33,737 bases of DNA from Pseudomonas morbosilactucae (GCF_023241715.1 NZ_JALQCW010000071.1:1-33737), one strand, 5' to 3'. Positions 8,154 to 16,477 are shown, counted from the first letter of the stretch. Numbers and translations: made by a program. The notes: a model not told the origin generated them from the sequence alone.

Positions 8154-8777
8154 TCAGCTATTGAATAGGGCGTTGAAGGCGCGGGCGCGGCGCGTCACTT
8201 CCTGGGCGTTTTCGGCGCCGAACAAACCATGGACCACCGCCAGCAGGTCGGCACCATGGGCCACCAGGGGCGCGGCGTTTTCCAGGGTGATGCCGCCAAT
8301 CACGCAGATCGGCAGGTGCAGGCTGGCGCGGGCCTGGTCCAGCAGTTCAAGGCTGGCGCTCGGCGCTCCGGGCTTGGTGTTGGAATTGAAAAAGCGACCG
8401 AAGGCGACATAGCTCGCGCCTTCCTTGGCGGCCTGCTCGGCCAGGGACAATTGCGCGTGGCACGTGGAACCGATGATGGCGGTGCGGCCCAGCAGGGCTC
8501 GTGCGGGTGTCAGCGGGCCGTCGGTCTGGCCCAGGTGCACGCCGGCGCCGATACGGGCTGCCAGTTCTGCATCGTCATTGATGATCAAGCGGGTCTTGTA
8601 GCGTTCGCACAGGGTGTGCAGCGCTTCGGCTTCTCGCAGGCGACGGGCTTCGTCCGTGCTCTTGTCGCGGTATTGCAGCAGCGTCACGCCGCCTTCCAGC
8701 GCCGCCTCCACATACTGCAGAAACTTGCCGGCCAACAGTTGGCTGTCGGTAATGGCGTACAGACCACGTAGTTTCAT
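8154..8777 (-). CDS. thiE: Thiamine-phosphate synthase
   Basis: ThiE couples HMP-pyrophosphate with thiazole phosphate to give thiamine monophosphate. The 207-residue TIM barrel opens with KLRGLYAITD. It has the substrate loop LLQYRDK (about 34-40), a DDAELAARIGAGVHLGQTDG segment (about 69-86) and the glycine-rich phosphate site VIGGIT near 160. It is 18 bp downstream of thiD, which supplies the pyrimidine substrate, so the two genes encode consecutive steps. Confidence 0.95.
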   Translation of the reverse strand: MKLRGLYAITDSQLLAGKFLQYVEAALEGGVTLLQYRDKSTDEARRLREAEALHTLCERYKTRLIINDDAELAARIGAGVHLGQTDGPLTPARALLGRTAIIGSTCHAQLSLAEQAAKEGASYVAFGRFFNSNTKPGAPSASLELLDQARASLHLPICVIGGITLENAAPLVAHGADLLAVVHGLFGAENAQEVTRRARAFNALFNS

Positions 8778-8795
8778 CGAGCAGGCCTCATGGTG

Positions 8796-9593
8796 TTACG
8801 AACAGAAGTCCAGTGGCAGGCGGCGGGGCACGAACTGGCCTTTGCCCAGCTGTTCGGCGTCACGCAGGGTGCGCCAGGTGTAATCGAGGGCCGACTTTAC
8901 GGCACTGGCCAGGTTCTCGCCTTGTGCCAGGCGCCCGGCCAGGGCGCTGGCCAGGGTGCAGCCGGAGCCGTGATAGCTGCCTGGCAAGCGTTGGCAGGTG
9001 TAGGTTTCGCGACGGCCATCGCGGCTGTAGAGGCGATTGTGCACTTCATGTTCGTCGCCATGGCCGCCGGTGATCAGCAAGTGCTTGACGAACGGCAGGA
9101 GTTTTTCAGCGCACTGGTCTGCAGTGCCTTCGGGCAGTTCGGCCAGGATGCGTGCTTCCGGAAGGTTCGGTGTGGCGATGGTGGCCAGCGGCAGGAGGCG
9201 CTCGCGCATGGCGTAACCCACCTCGTCCTTGCCCAGTCGACCGCCGCCGCCGGCACGCAGCACCGGGTCGCAGACCAGTGGCAGGTGCGGATGGGCCTGG
9301 AGCAGCTCGACCACGGTGTCGACCATTTCCAGAGAACCGAGCATGCCCAGCTTGACCGCTGCCACCTCGGAATCGTTGAGCACGGCATTGGCCTGGGCCA
9401 ATACCCACTCGCGATCCAGGACGCGGAAATCGCTGACGTTGACCGTGTCTTGCACGGTCAGGGCGGTGACTGCCGGAGCGGCATGGCAACCCTGAGCGAG
9501 CAGGGCTTCGATATCTGCCTGCAAGCCGGCGCCACCACTTGGGTCGTGGCCGGAGAGACAGAGGACAACGGGGCGAGAGCTATAGATATTCAT
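8796..9593 (-). CDS. thiD: Hydroxymethylpyrimidine/phosphomethylpyrimidine kinase
   Basis: ThiD phosphorylates HMP and HMP-P to make HMP-pyrophosphate for ThiE. It is a ribokinase-fold protein of 265 residues, with the substrate motif SGHDPSGGAGLQADIEA near 14-30 and the anion-hole GSGCT with C212. I use the ATG complementary to 9591-9593 (MNIYSSRPVVLCLSG). The longer frame adds a lysine run coded by a nine-A tract and does not look like the family. I see no TPP riboswitch in the 5' region. It is divergent from ladS. Confidence 0.95.
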   Translation of the reverse strand: MNIYSSRPVVLCLSGHDPSGGAGLQADIEALLAQGCHAAPAVTALTVQDTVNVSDFRVLDREWVLAQANAVLNDSEVAAVKLGMLGSLEMVDTVVELLQAHPHLPLVCDPVLRAGGGGRLGKDEVGYAMRERLLPLATIATPNLPEARILAELPEGTADQCAEKLLPFVKHLLITGGHGDEHEVHNRLYSRDGRRETYTCQRLPGSYHGSGCTLASALAGRLAQGENLASAVKSALDYTWRTLRDAEQLGKGQFVPRRLPLDFCS

Positions 9594-9839
9594 GGTGCGC
9601 GAGCTTACCACCAAACGTTTTTTTTTCGCGGCTGTCGGCACGCGATTGGACGGTGTCGGTCGAGGGGCATAATCACCTTCAGTGACGCGGCCGCTCTAGC
9701 TCAATGGATGACGCTGAAACGCTTGTTCTAGAGCCTTTAAACTAAAACTTTCAATGGTGCTCAATGGCCATCAGCGGCTATGCTAGAGTGGATCCAAACC
9801 AATAACAGGTAATGCCGGTTTTACGTCGACTCAAAGGAA
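9594..9839. promoter_or_regulatory. thiD/ladS divergent intergenic region
   Basis: This 246-bp region serves both divergent genes. It holds an inverted repeat GCTCTAG/CTAGAGC (9693-9699 with 9728-9734), an exact direct repeat GCTCAATGG (9699-9707 and 9759-9767) with a third partial copy TCAATGG at 9751-9757, and a TGCTAGAGT extended -10-like sequence (9781-9789) pointing towards ladS. A T9 run (9618-9626; A9 for thiD) lies about 25 nt before the thiD ATG. A convincing thiD promoter was not found. Confidence 0.4.
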
Positions 9840-12269
9840 ATGGGGGGCTTCCTGACACAACCGGACAGGCCACGCTGGGGCTTTATGCGCTATTTGCTGA
9901 TGTTGCTGTTGAGCTTGCCAATGTTGGCCAGCGCAGTCGAATTCGACGAGTTTACTGAAAACCTGCCCCTGGGCCGGGTGATGCAGGTCTACGAAGACGT
10001 GGGCGGCACGGCGACCATCGCCGAGGTCAGTTCCCAGGCGTTGGCCGGCCATTTCAAACCCCATGACCAGGCGACCCTCAACGCCGGTTACTCGCACTCG
10101 GCGTTCTGGCTGAAGATCGACCTTGAGTACCGCCCCGGCAACCCCAGTGCACAGCGTTCCTGGCTGCTGGAGCTGGCTTATCCGCCGCTGGACCACCTTG
10201 ACCTTTACGTGCCCGACCCTTCCGGCGGTTTCCGCCTGGCTGGCCGTACCGGCGACGCCTTGCCCTTCGACAGTCGGCAGATTCGCCAGAACAACTACCT
10301 GTTCAACCTGAATTTTGTCCCCTATCAGCAGCAGACGCTGTTCCTGCGCCTGGCCAGCGAAGGGTCGATCCAGGCCCCGGTGACGCTCTGGTCCAGCACC
10401 GCCTACCTCGAAGCGCAACCAGTGCGCCTGTATGTGCTGGGGCTGATTTACGGCGTGCTGCTGGGGATGCTGGTCTACAACCTGTTCATCTACCTCAGCG
10501 TGCGCGACACCAGCTACCTCTATTACATCGTCTACATTGCCTCCTTCGGTCTCTACCAGCTTTCGGTCAACGGCGCTGCCGTCGAGTATTTCTGGCCCAA
10601 CAACCCCTGGTGGGCCAATGCCGCGACGCCGCTGTTCATCGGCGCCGCGTCGTTCTTTGGCAGCCAATTCGCCCGTCGCTTCCTGCAGACCTCCAGCCAC
10701 AGCCCCTGGGTCGATCGGCTGTTGCTGCTGTTGATGGCTTGCAGTGCATTGGTCATGGCCCTGTCGCTGATGACCAGCTACGCCCTGGCCTTGCGCCTGG
10801 CCACGGCCCTGGCGCTGATCTTCACCGTGGTGATCTTTATTTCCGGCATCGTCGCCTGGTGCCGGGGGCTGCGGGTGGCGCGGTATTTCATCATTGCCTG
10901 GTCGGCGTTCCTGTTTGGTGGCGTGGTCAACACCTTGATGGTGCTCGGCTACCTGCCCAATGTATTCCTGACCATGTACGCCAGCCAGATCGGCTCGGCG
11001 ATTGAGGTGGCGCTGTTGTCCCTGGCCCTGGCCGATCGCATCAACGCGATGCGCGAGCAGCAGGCCCAGACCCTGTTCGACGCCGGGCAGAAGCTGGAAG
11101 TGCTCAACCAGCAACTGGCCCACAGCAATCGGCTCAAGGACGAGTTCCTGGCCACCTTGACCCACGAGTTGCGCACGCCGATGAACGGCGTCATCGGTTC
11201 CCTGGAATTGATGCAGACCCTCGACCTCGATCCCGAACTGGAGCAGTACCAGCAGACCGCTGCCGGTTCGGCCCGGGACATGATGCGCATGGTCAACGGC
11301 ATCCTCACCCTGACCGAGTTGCAGGCCGGCAAGCTTAGTGCCCAGTCTGAGTGGTTCAGCCTGCGCGGGCTGCTGGATGCGCTGCAGGTGCAGTTCTGTG
11401 CCAATGCGGCTGCCAAGTCCCTGGGCTTTGATGTCGACCTGGCCGAGGGAGTGCCGGATCGTTTGCAGGGCGATCGCAACAAGCTCAATCAGTGCCTGGA
11501 GTGCCTGCTGGACAACGCGATCAAGTTCACGCGGGTCGGCGGTGTGGTGTTGCGTATCAGTGCCAAGCCGGCGGGCCAGGGACGGGTGGCGCTGTGCTTT
11601 GCGGTGATCGACACCGGCATCGGTTTTGTCGGTCTGGACGAGGCGACGCTGTATCAGCGCTTTTTCCAACTCGATGGTTCGATGACCCGCGAATACGGCG
11701 GGCTCGGTGTGGGCCTGGCGATCTGTCGGCAATTGGTGGAGTTGCTGGGTGGGCATTTGACCCACGAGTCCGAACCAGGGCGTGGCAGCTGCTTCCGCCT
11801 GGAAGTCGAGCTGGGTGGCGAATGGATGCCGTTGTTACCGACCTCTGGCGCTCCGCGCTCGCAATCCCGGCGGGCGCCCCAGGACTGCACGGTGCTGCTG
11901 GTGGACGACGACAGCATCAACCAACTGGTGGTGCGGGGCATGTTGCTCAAGCTCGGTTATCGGGTGCGCACCGCTGACGCATTGGGCGGCGCCCTGGAGC
12001 TGTTGCGCGAGCAGCCAGTGGACGCGGTGCTGCTGGATTGCCAGGTGTCGGTGCTGGCGGCCCAGACCTTCCGCAACCAGGCCAGGTCCCTGCCGGGGTG
12101 CGCTGGGTTGCCCGTGTTGCTGGCGCTGGCCACGCCCCTGGGCGGTGAGCGCAGCCAGGCCGATGGCGGTGCTGAGTGCCTGGCCAAGCCGGTTAAATTC
12201 GAGGAGCTGCAGGCCGTGCTGTTCACCCAAGTGCTGTGCTCGGAACAGGGTGAAAGCGCCGGGGTTTAG
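9840..12269 (+). CDS. ladS: Hybrid sensor histidine kinase LadS
   Basis: Inner-membrane hybrid kinase with the RetS/LadS architecture: signal peptide, periplasmic 7TMR-DISMED2 domain (about 40-190), 7TMR-DISM block of seven helices (about 200-400), coiled linker, HisKA with LTHELRTP (H442), HATPase with LLDNAIKF, DTGIGF and GLGVGLAI, then a receiver domain with LLVDDDS and phospho-acceptor D733. LadS stimulates the GacS/GacA-Rsm cascade in P. aeruginosa; position next to thiD-thiE-hemL supports orthology. The receiver has DCQVSVLAAQ in place of the common DCQMPVMDG loop but keeps acceptor and lysine (CLAKPVK). A second start at 9885 (MRYLLMLLLS) fits the signal peptide better; ATG 9840 is only 1 nt from its AGGA. 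Confidence 0.9.
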   Translation: MGGFLTQPDRPRWGFMRYLLMLLLSLPMLASAVEFDEFTENLPLGRVMQVYEDVGGTATIAEVSSQALAGHFKPHDQATLNAGYSHSAFWLKIDLEYRPGNPSAQRSWLLELAYPPLDHLDLYVPDPSGGFRLAGRTGDALPFDSRQIRQNNYLFNLNFVPYQQQTLFLRLASEGSIQAPVTLWSSTAYLEAQPVRLYVLGLIYGVLLGMLVYNLFIYLSVRDTSYLYYIVYIASFGLYQLSVNGAAVEYFWPNNPWWANAATPLFIGAASFFGSQFARRFLQTSSHSPWVDRLLLLLMACSALVMALSLMTSYALALRLATALALIFTVVIFISGIVAWCRGLRVARYFIIAWSAFLFGGVVNTLMVLGYLPNVFLTMYASQIGSAIEVALLSLALADRINAMREQQAQTLFDAGQKLEVLNQQLAHSNRLKDEFLATLTHELRTPMNGVIGSLELMQTLDLDPELEQYQQTAAGSARDMMRMVNGILTLTELQAGKLSAQSEWFSLRGLLDALQVQFCANAAAKSLGFDVDLAEGVPDRLQGDRNKLNQCLECLLDNAIKFTRVGGVVLRISAKPAGQGRVALCFAVIDTGIGFVGLDEATLYQRFFQLDGSMTREYGGLGVGLAICRQLVELLGGHLTHESEPGRGSCFRLEVELGGEWMPLLPTSGAPRSQSRRAPQDCTVLLVDDDSINQLVVRGMLLKLGYRVRTADALGGALELLREQPVDAVLLDCQVSVLAAQTFRNQARSLPGCAGLPVLLALATPLGGERSQADGGAECLAKPVKFEELQAVLFTQVLCSEQGESAGV

Positions 12270-12288
12270 GCGTTTATGACGCTTTTTT
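12270..12288 (+). terminator. Weak intrinsic terminator after ladS
   Basis: GCGT (12270-12273) and ACGC (12279-12282) form a 4-bp stem with a 5-nt loop, followed by six T residues (12283-12288), directly after the ladS stop. The T-run is convincing but the stem is short. Confidence 0.4.
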
Positions 12289-12344
12289 CAGCGGGGAGTG
12301 GGTGCTTAACTTGGGGTCTTGGTACACCCTGAAGGAGCCCCGCG

Positions 12345-13994
12345 ATGAACTTCCATCAGTTCGCTGAAACCCACGAAGTCACCAATCAGCCGCCACCGCT
12401 GGACGGCGCCAACCTCTACCGAATCGACGTGCCTCTGCAAGAGTGGGCTCGGCGTTTCGGCGCGGGCTGGGCCGAGTCGCGGATCGATGCCTACGGTGCC
12501 CTCGCCGGCGGTCCCTTGATGGCGGCGGGGTTTCTGGCCAATCAAAACAAGCCGGAGTTTGTCAGCCACGACCGCTATGGGCATCGCCTCGACCTGGTGG
12601 AGTTCCACCCGGCTTACCACCAGTTGATGGGCACGGCGGTGGAGCATGGTTTGCACTCGCTGCCTTGGGCTCACCCCCAATCCGGCGCCCACGTGGCTCG
12701 CGCGGCCATGACCTACCTGCATAGCCAGGCGGAGGCAGGAACGGGTTGCCCGCTGACCATGACCTTTGCCTGTGTGCCAGCCTTGCAGTTGCAGCCCGAG
12801 ATCGCTGGGCAGTGGTTGCCCAAGGTACTGGCCACCGAATACGACCCGCGCAATGTCGGCATGGCACACAAGGCAGGCGTGACCATCGGCATGGCCATGA
12901 CCGAGAAACAGGGCGGTACCGATGTGCGGGCCAACACCACCCGGGCGTATCCGGTGGGCGCCGCCGGACCGGGGCAGGCCTATGAGCTAGTGGGCCATAA
13001 ATGGTTCTGCTCGGCGCCGATGTGCGATGCCTTCCTTACTTTGGCCCAGACCGACAAGGGCTTGACCTGTTTCTTGCTGCCCCGGCATCGCCCCGACGAC
13101 AGCCGTAATCAGTTCTACATCCAGCGCCTGAAGAACAAGCTCGGCAACTGCTCCAACGCCTCCAGCGAAGTGGAGTTTCGCGGGGCTCTGGCGTGGATGC
13201 TGGGGGAGGAGGGGCGTGGTGTGCCGACCATTATTGAAATGGTCGCCATGACCCGTTTCGATTGCATGGTTGGCTCCAGTGCGTTGATGCGTCAGGCCCT
13301 GACTCAGGCCAGCCATCACTGCGCCCATCGCACGGTAGGCGGCCGACTGCTCAGCGAACAGCCGCTGATGCAGAACGTGCTAGCCGACTTGGCCCTGGAA
13401 AGCGAAGCCGCGCTGGCCCTGAGCCTGCGCATGGGCCGCGCCCTGGACCATCAGGATGATCCTCAGGAAGCCCGTTTCGCCCGGCTGGTGACGGCGGTGG
13501 GCAAGTATTGGATCTGCAAGCGTGCCCCGGCAATGATCAACGAAGCGGCTGAATGCATGGGCGGTGCCGGTTACGTCGAGGAAAGCATTCTGCCGCGCCT
13601 GTACCGCGAAGCGCCGGTCAACTCGACCTGGGAAGGCTCCGGCAACGTGCAGTGCCTGGATGTGCTGCGTGCCCTGTCAAAAGAGTCGGGGGTGCTCGAT
13701 GCGTTGTTCGCCGAGTTGGGGGATGGCCACGGTGACCGGCGTCTGGCCAGCCACATCGAAGGGCTCAAGGCGGCCTTCAAGGACACCGGGGATATTCAGT
13801 ATCGCGCTCGCCAACTGACCGAAGACATCGCCCTGGCCCTGCAGGCCAAGTTGCTGCTGGAGGCCGGCAATGCCGCGGTCAGCGATGGCTTTATCGCCAG
13901 CCGCCTGGGCGCGGCCGGGCGGGTTTACGGTGGGCTGCCGCGAGGAGTGGAGGTGGCGGCGATTGTCGCTCGCTCCAGCGTGCAAGGGTTCTGA
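12345..13994 (+). CDS. aidB: AidB-type acyl-CoA dehydrogenase
   Basis: 549-residue flavoprotein of the AidB branch of acyl-CoA dehydrogenases. It follows E. coli AidB closely along its length: VTNQPPPLDGANLY at the start, GMAMTEKQGGTDVRANTT (FAD/substrate region), LVGHKWFCSAP, NKLGNCSNASSEVEF, MTRFDCMVGSSALMRQAL, and VNSTWEGSGNVQCLDVLR, which holds the expected catalytic glutamate. AidB in E. coli belongs to the Ada regulon, binds DNA and limits alkylation damage; substrate and regulation here are unknown and no Ada box was recognised. GAAGGAG (12331-12337) precedes ATG 12345 at a good distance. The alternative is a plain isovaleryl-CoA-type dehydrogenase. Confidence 0.88.
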   Translation: MNFHQFAETHEVTNQPPPLDGANLYRIDVPLQEWARRFGAGWAESRIDAYGALAGGPLMAAGFLANQNKPEFVSHDRYGHRLDLVEFHPAYHQLMGTAVEHGLHSLPWAHPQSGAHVARAAMTYLHSQAEAGTGCPLTMTFACVPALQLQPEIAGQWLPKVLATEYDPRNVGMAHKAGVTIGMAMTEKQGGTDVRANTTRAYPVGAAGPGQAYELVGHKWFCSAPMCDAFLTLAQTDKGLTCFLLPRHRPDDSRNQFYIQRLKNKLGNCSNASSEVEFRGALAWMLGEEGRGVPTIIEMVAMTRFDCMVGSSALMRQALTQASHHCAHRTVGGRLLSEQPLMQNVLADLALESEAALALSLRMGRALDHQDDPQEARFARLVTAVGKYWICKRAPAMINEAAECMGGAGYVEESILPRLYREAPVNSTWEGSGNVQCLDVLRALSKESGVLDALFAELGDGHGDRRLASHIEGLKAAFKDTGDIQYRARQLTEDIALALQAKLLLEAGNAAVSDGFIASRLGAAGRVYGGLPRGVEVAAIVARSSVQGF

Positions 13995-14101
13995 TCCGAT
14001 GGGCGCCGATTTGCCGGCGCCTGCGGCGAATCCGCTGTTTCCGTGGGACGGCGATGCAGGCAAGATGAACGCCTGCAAGATCAGAACACAGGATGCTTAC
14101 C
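13995..14101 (+). promoter_or_regulatory. amn upstream region with two perfect dyads
   Basis: Two hairpins lie between aidB and amn. GGCGCCG/CGGCGCC (14002-14008 with 14015-14021) has a 6-nt loop, and TGCAGGC/GCCTGCA (14055-14061 with 14071-14077) has a 9-nt loop. Neither has a T-run. The second sits about 25 nt before the amn start and could be an operator or a leader hairpin. Confidence 0.35.
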
Positions 14102-15565
14102 GTGACCGAAGCTTTTATTGTCGTTCAAACCGCCGAGCAAGCCGTGGACCGGCTGGCCGCGTTGCATGAGCGGGCCACCACGGCGCTGAGCCAGGCCCTC
14201 AAGCGCTACCTCAAGGATCGGGTGGAACCGGATGCCGAGCAGCGCGCGCTGTTTCGCTACCCCGAGTTGCGCCTGACCTACCTCTGCCAGGGTGAAGTCC
14301 CACAGACCACCCGGGCCTATGCCAAGGTGCAGTTGCCGGGCACCTACAGCGTAACCGTCACTCACCCCGCGGCGTTTCGTAAGTACCTGCTGGAGCAGTT
14401 GGTGCCCTTGATGCACGACTTCACGGTGACCGTGGAAGTGGGCGTCAGCGAGCAGAACATTCCTTACCCTTACGTGGTGGAGCAGGGCGATGAACTGGCC
14501 GGCTCCGGCGTGACCGCTGCCGTGCTGGCCCGGGTATTCCCTAGCACTGACCTGTCGGCCGCCACCGACGGCATCGCCGATGGCCTGTACGACTGGGAAA
14601 ATACCGACCCACTGCCGCTGGCACTGTTCGATGCGGCGCGGGTGGATTTCTCTCTGCGGCGCCTGGTGCACTACACCGGCAGTGACTGGCGCCATGTGCA
14701 GCCGTGGATCCTGCTGACCAACTATCACCGCTACGTCGATCAGTTCATCACCCATGGCCTGGAGCAACTGCGCAGCGACCCGCGTTTTGTGCGCATGGTT
14801 CTGCCGGGCAACGTGATCATCGAGAAAAACATGGACCACGGTGAGGCCTCGGCCATCGCCGCCGGCGTGGTCTGGCACCGTTATCAGATGCCGGCCTATC
14901 ACCTGCAGGCCAGCGACGGCCACGGCGTGACCCTGGTCAATATCGGCGTCGGCCCGTCCAATGCCAAGAACATCACCGACCACCTGGCGGTGCTGCGTCC
15001 GCACTGCTGGCTGATGATCGGTCACTGTGGCGGCCTGCGGCAGTCGCAGACCATTGGCGACTATGTACTGGCTCACGCCTACATGCGCCGCGACGGCATT
15101 CTCGATCGGGTGGTGCCGCCGAACATCCCGATCCCGGCCCTGGCCGAGGTGCAGATGGCCCTGCAACAGGCGGCGGCGAACGTGACCGGGGAGAAGGGCG
15201 ACGATCTGAAGAAGCGCTTGCGCACCGGCACCGTGTTGACCTACGACGACCGTAACTGGGAACTGCGCTGGGCCCAGGAACGGCCGCTGATCAACTTGTC
15301 GCGCGCCGTGGCGGTAGACATGGAAAGCGGCACCATCGCGGCCCAGGGCTATCGCCTGCGAGTGCCTTACGGCACCTTGCTGTGTGTCTCGGACAAGCCG
15401 CTGCACAGTGAAATCAAGCTGCCGGGTTCGGCTAACGCCTTCTATGAGCGTGCGGTCAGCCAGCACTTGAAGATCGGTATCGAGGCGGTAGACCTGCTGC
15501 GTACCGAGCTCAACTCCCTGCATTCGCGCAAACTGCGCAGCTTCGACGAACCGCCGTTCCGCTGA
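14102..15565 (+). CDS. amn: AMP nucleosidase
   Basis: Amn hydrolyses AMP to adenine and ribose-5-phosphate in purine salvage. The protein matches E. coli Amn nearly end to end. An N-terminal AMP-binding domain covers about 1-180 (RVDFSLRRLVHYTGSDW). A nucleoside-phosphorylase-like catalytic domain follows: TLVNIGVGPSNAKNI, LMIGHCGGLRQSQTIGDYVL, VAVDMESGTIAAQGYR, LCVSDKPLHSEIKLPG. It ends in the conserved LRSFDEPPFR. I prefer the GTG at 14102 because AGGA (14090-14093) is 8 nt upstream; the in-frame ATG at 14093 is inside that Shine-Dalgarno and would add three residues (490 in all). Confidence 0.95.
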   Translation: MTEAFIVVQTAEQAVDRLAALHERATTALSQALKRYLKDRVEPDAEQRALFRYPELRLTYLCQGEVPQTTRAYAKVQLPGTYSVTVTHPAAFRKYLLEQLVPLMHDFTVTVEVGVSEQNIPYPYVVEQGDELAGSGVTAAVLARVFPSTDLSAATDGIADGLYDWENTDPLPLALFDAARVDFSLRRLVHYTGSDWRHVQPWILLTNYHRYVDQFITHGLEQLRSDPRFVRMVLPGNVIIEKNMDHGEASAIAAGVVWHRYQMPAYHLQASDGHGVTLVNIGVGPSNAKNITDHLAVLRPHCWLMIGHCGGLRQSQTIGDYVLAHAYMRRDGILDRVVPPNIPIPALAEVQMALQQAAANVTGEKGDDLKKRLRTGTVLTYDDRNWELRWAQERPLINLSRAVAVDMESGTIAAQGYRLRVPYGTLLCVSDKPLHSEIKLPGSANAFYERAVSQHLKIGIEAVDLLRTELNSLHSRKLRSFDEPPFR

Positions 15566-15590
15566 TTGCGGGATGGTTATTTGGCGTTCG

Positions 15591-15610
15591 GGCCACTAGG
15601 ATAAGTGGCC
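15591..15610 (+). other. Perfect 7-bp dyad before rluE
   Basis: GGCCACT (15591-15597) and AGTGGCC (15604-15610) are perfect complements around AGGATA. The hairpin lies 26 nt after the amn stop and 24 nt before the rluE ATG. The following sequence is only moderately T-rich, so it may be a weak amn terminator or a translational control element; its loop contains an AGGA. Confidence 0.4.
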
Positions 15611-15634
15611 CTGAATGTTAGATTTCCCTTCGCC

Positions 15635-16273
15635 ATGTCCCGTCCTCCGCGTCCCCCTTCTCGCCGCCCCGGCGTGAAGCCTGCGTCTTCCTCCGCTCCC
15701 CGCCGCATCGCCAAGGCGCCGCCGGCCGAGCCGAAGCTGATCCTGTTCAACAAGCCGTTTGATGTGCTGACCCAGTTCAGCGACGGTGAAGGGCGGGCGA
15801 CCCTCAAGGATTTCATCGCCATCCCCGGCATCTACCCGGCAGGCCGCCTGGATCGGGACAGCGAAGGTTTGCTGCTGCTGACCAATGACGGCCAGCTGCA
15901 GGCGCGGATCGCCGACCCCAAGCACAAGCTGGCCAAGACCTATTGGGTGCAAGTCGAGGGTGAGCCCAGCGCCGAGCAGTTGCAGCGCTTGCGTGAGGGG
16001 GTGGAGTTGAATGACGGCATGACCTTGCCGGCTGAGGCGCGTCAACTCGATGAGCCCGAGCTGTGGCCGCGCAACCCGCCGGTGCGTTTTCGCAAGAGTG
16101 TGCCCACCCACTGGCTGGAACTGGTGATTCGCGAGGGGCGCAACCGTCAGGTGCGGCGCATGACCGCTGCGGTGGGGTTGCCGACCCTGCGTCTGGTGCG
16201 TGTGCGCATCGGTGACTGGACCCTTGAGGGGCTCGATCAGGGCCAGTGGAAGGAAGTGCCGGCGCGCCTATAG
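15635..16273 (+). CDS. rluE: 23S rRNA pseudouridine synthase, RluE type
   Basis: RsuA/RluB/E/F-family pseudouridine synthase. Core motifs are KLILFNKPFDVLTQF, the catalytic-aspartate motif GRLDRDSEGLLLLTNDG, KTYWVQVEG and VIREGRNRQVRRMTAAVG. The lack of an S4 domain and the 212-residue length point to RluE, which in E. coli makes pseudouridine 2457 in 23S rRNA. It starts with about 30 residues of Pro/Arg/Ser-rich, probably disordered sequence, a common extension in pseudomonads. ATG 15635 has no clear Shine-Dalgarno. An in-frame GTG at 15605, with AGG just upstream, is a possible alternative. Its 3' end overlaps the converging DUF2788 gene by 6 bp. Confidence 0.9.
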   Translation: MSRPPRPPSRRPGVKPASSSAPRRIAKAPPAEPKLILFNKPFDVLTQFSDGEGRATLKDFIAIPGIYPAGRLDRDSEGLLLLTNDGQLQARIADPKHKLAKTYWVQVEGEPSAEQLQRLREGVELNDGMTLPAEARQLDEPELWPRNPPVRFRKSVPTHWLELVIREGRNRQVRRMTAAVGLPTLRLVRVRIGDWTLEGLDQGQWKEVPARL

Positions 16274-16477
16274 GGCGCCCGACTCGATCAGGCCGATCAC
16301 CACGCTCTTGATGATGAAGGCGGCCACGCCGAGGCCAAGGACGAAGAACAGGATGAAGGAACCAAAGCGCCCGGCTTTGGATTTCTTCGCCAGGTCCCAG
16401 ACGATGAAACCCATGAAAATGATCAGGATGCTGACCAGTCCGGTCATCATCCATTCTTCGAATACGGCAGGATCCAT
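16268..16477 (-). CDS. DUF2788 small membrane protein
   Basis: 69-residue protein with two predicted membrane helices (about 10-30 and 38-62) separated by a short basic loop (KKSKAGRF). It is recognised as DUF2788 from the start MDPAVFEEWMMTGLVSILII. Function is unknown. ATG is complementary to 16475-16477. Its TAG stop overlaps the rluE stop within the palindrome CTATAG at 16268-16273, so the two mRNAs are complementary at their 3' ends. Confidence 0.82.
   Translation of the reverse strand: MDPAVFEEWMMTGLVSILIIFMGFIVWDLAKKSKAGRFGSFILFFVLGLGVAAFIIKSVVIGLIESGAL

Noticed and set aside
6841..8412. Plus-strand open frame (523 codons) opposite hemL and thiE
   Set aside because: It covers two unrelated genes on the other strand and has shadow composition.
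9594..9700. TPP riboswitch upstream of thiD
   Set aside because: I looked for the CTGAGA and ACCTGATCTGG-type motifs on the minus strand and found neither.
9831..11765. Long minus-strand open frame (644 codons) opposite ladS
   Set aside because: It mirrors a well-supported gene, has no ribosome site or conserved domain, and its Gln/His/Arg-rich composition is typical of antisense frames in GC-rich DNA.
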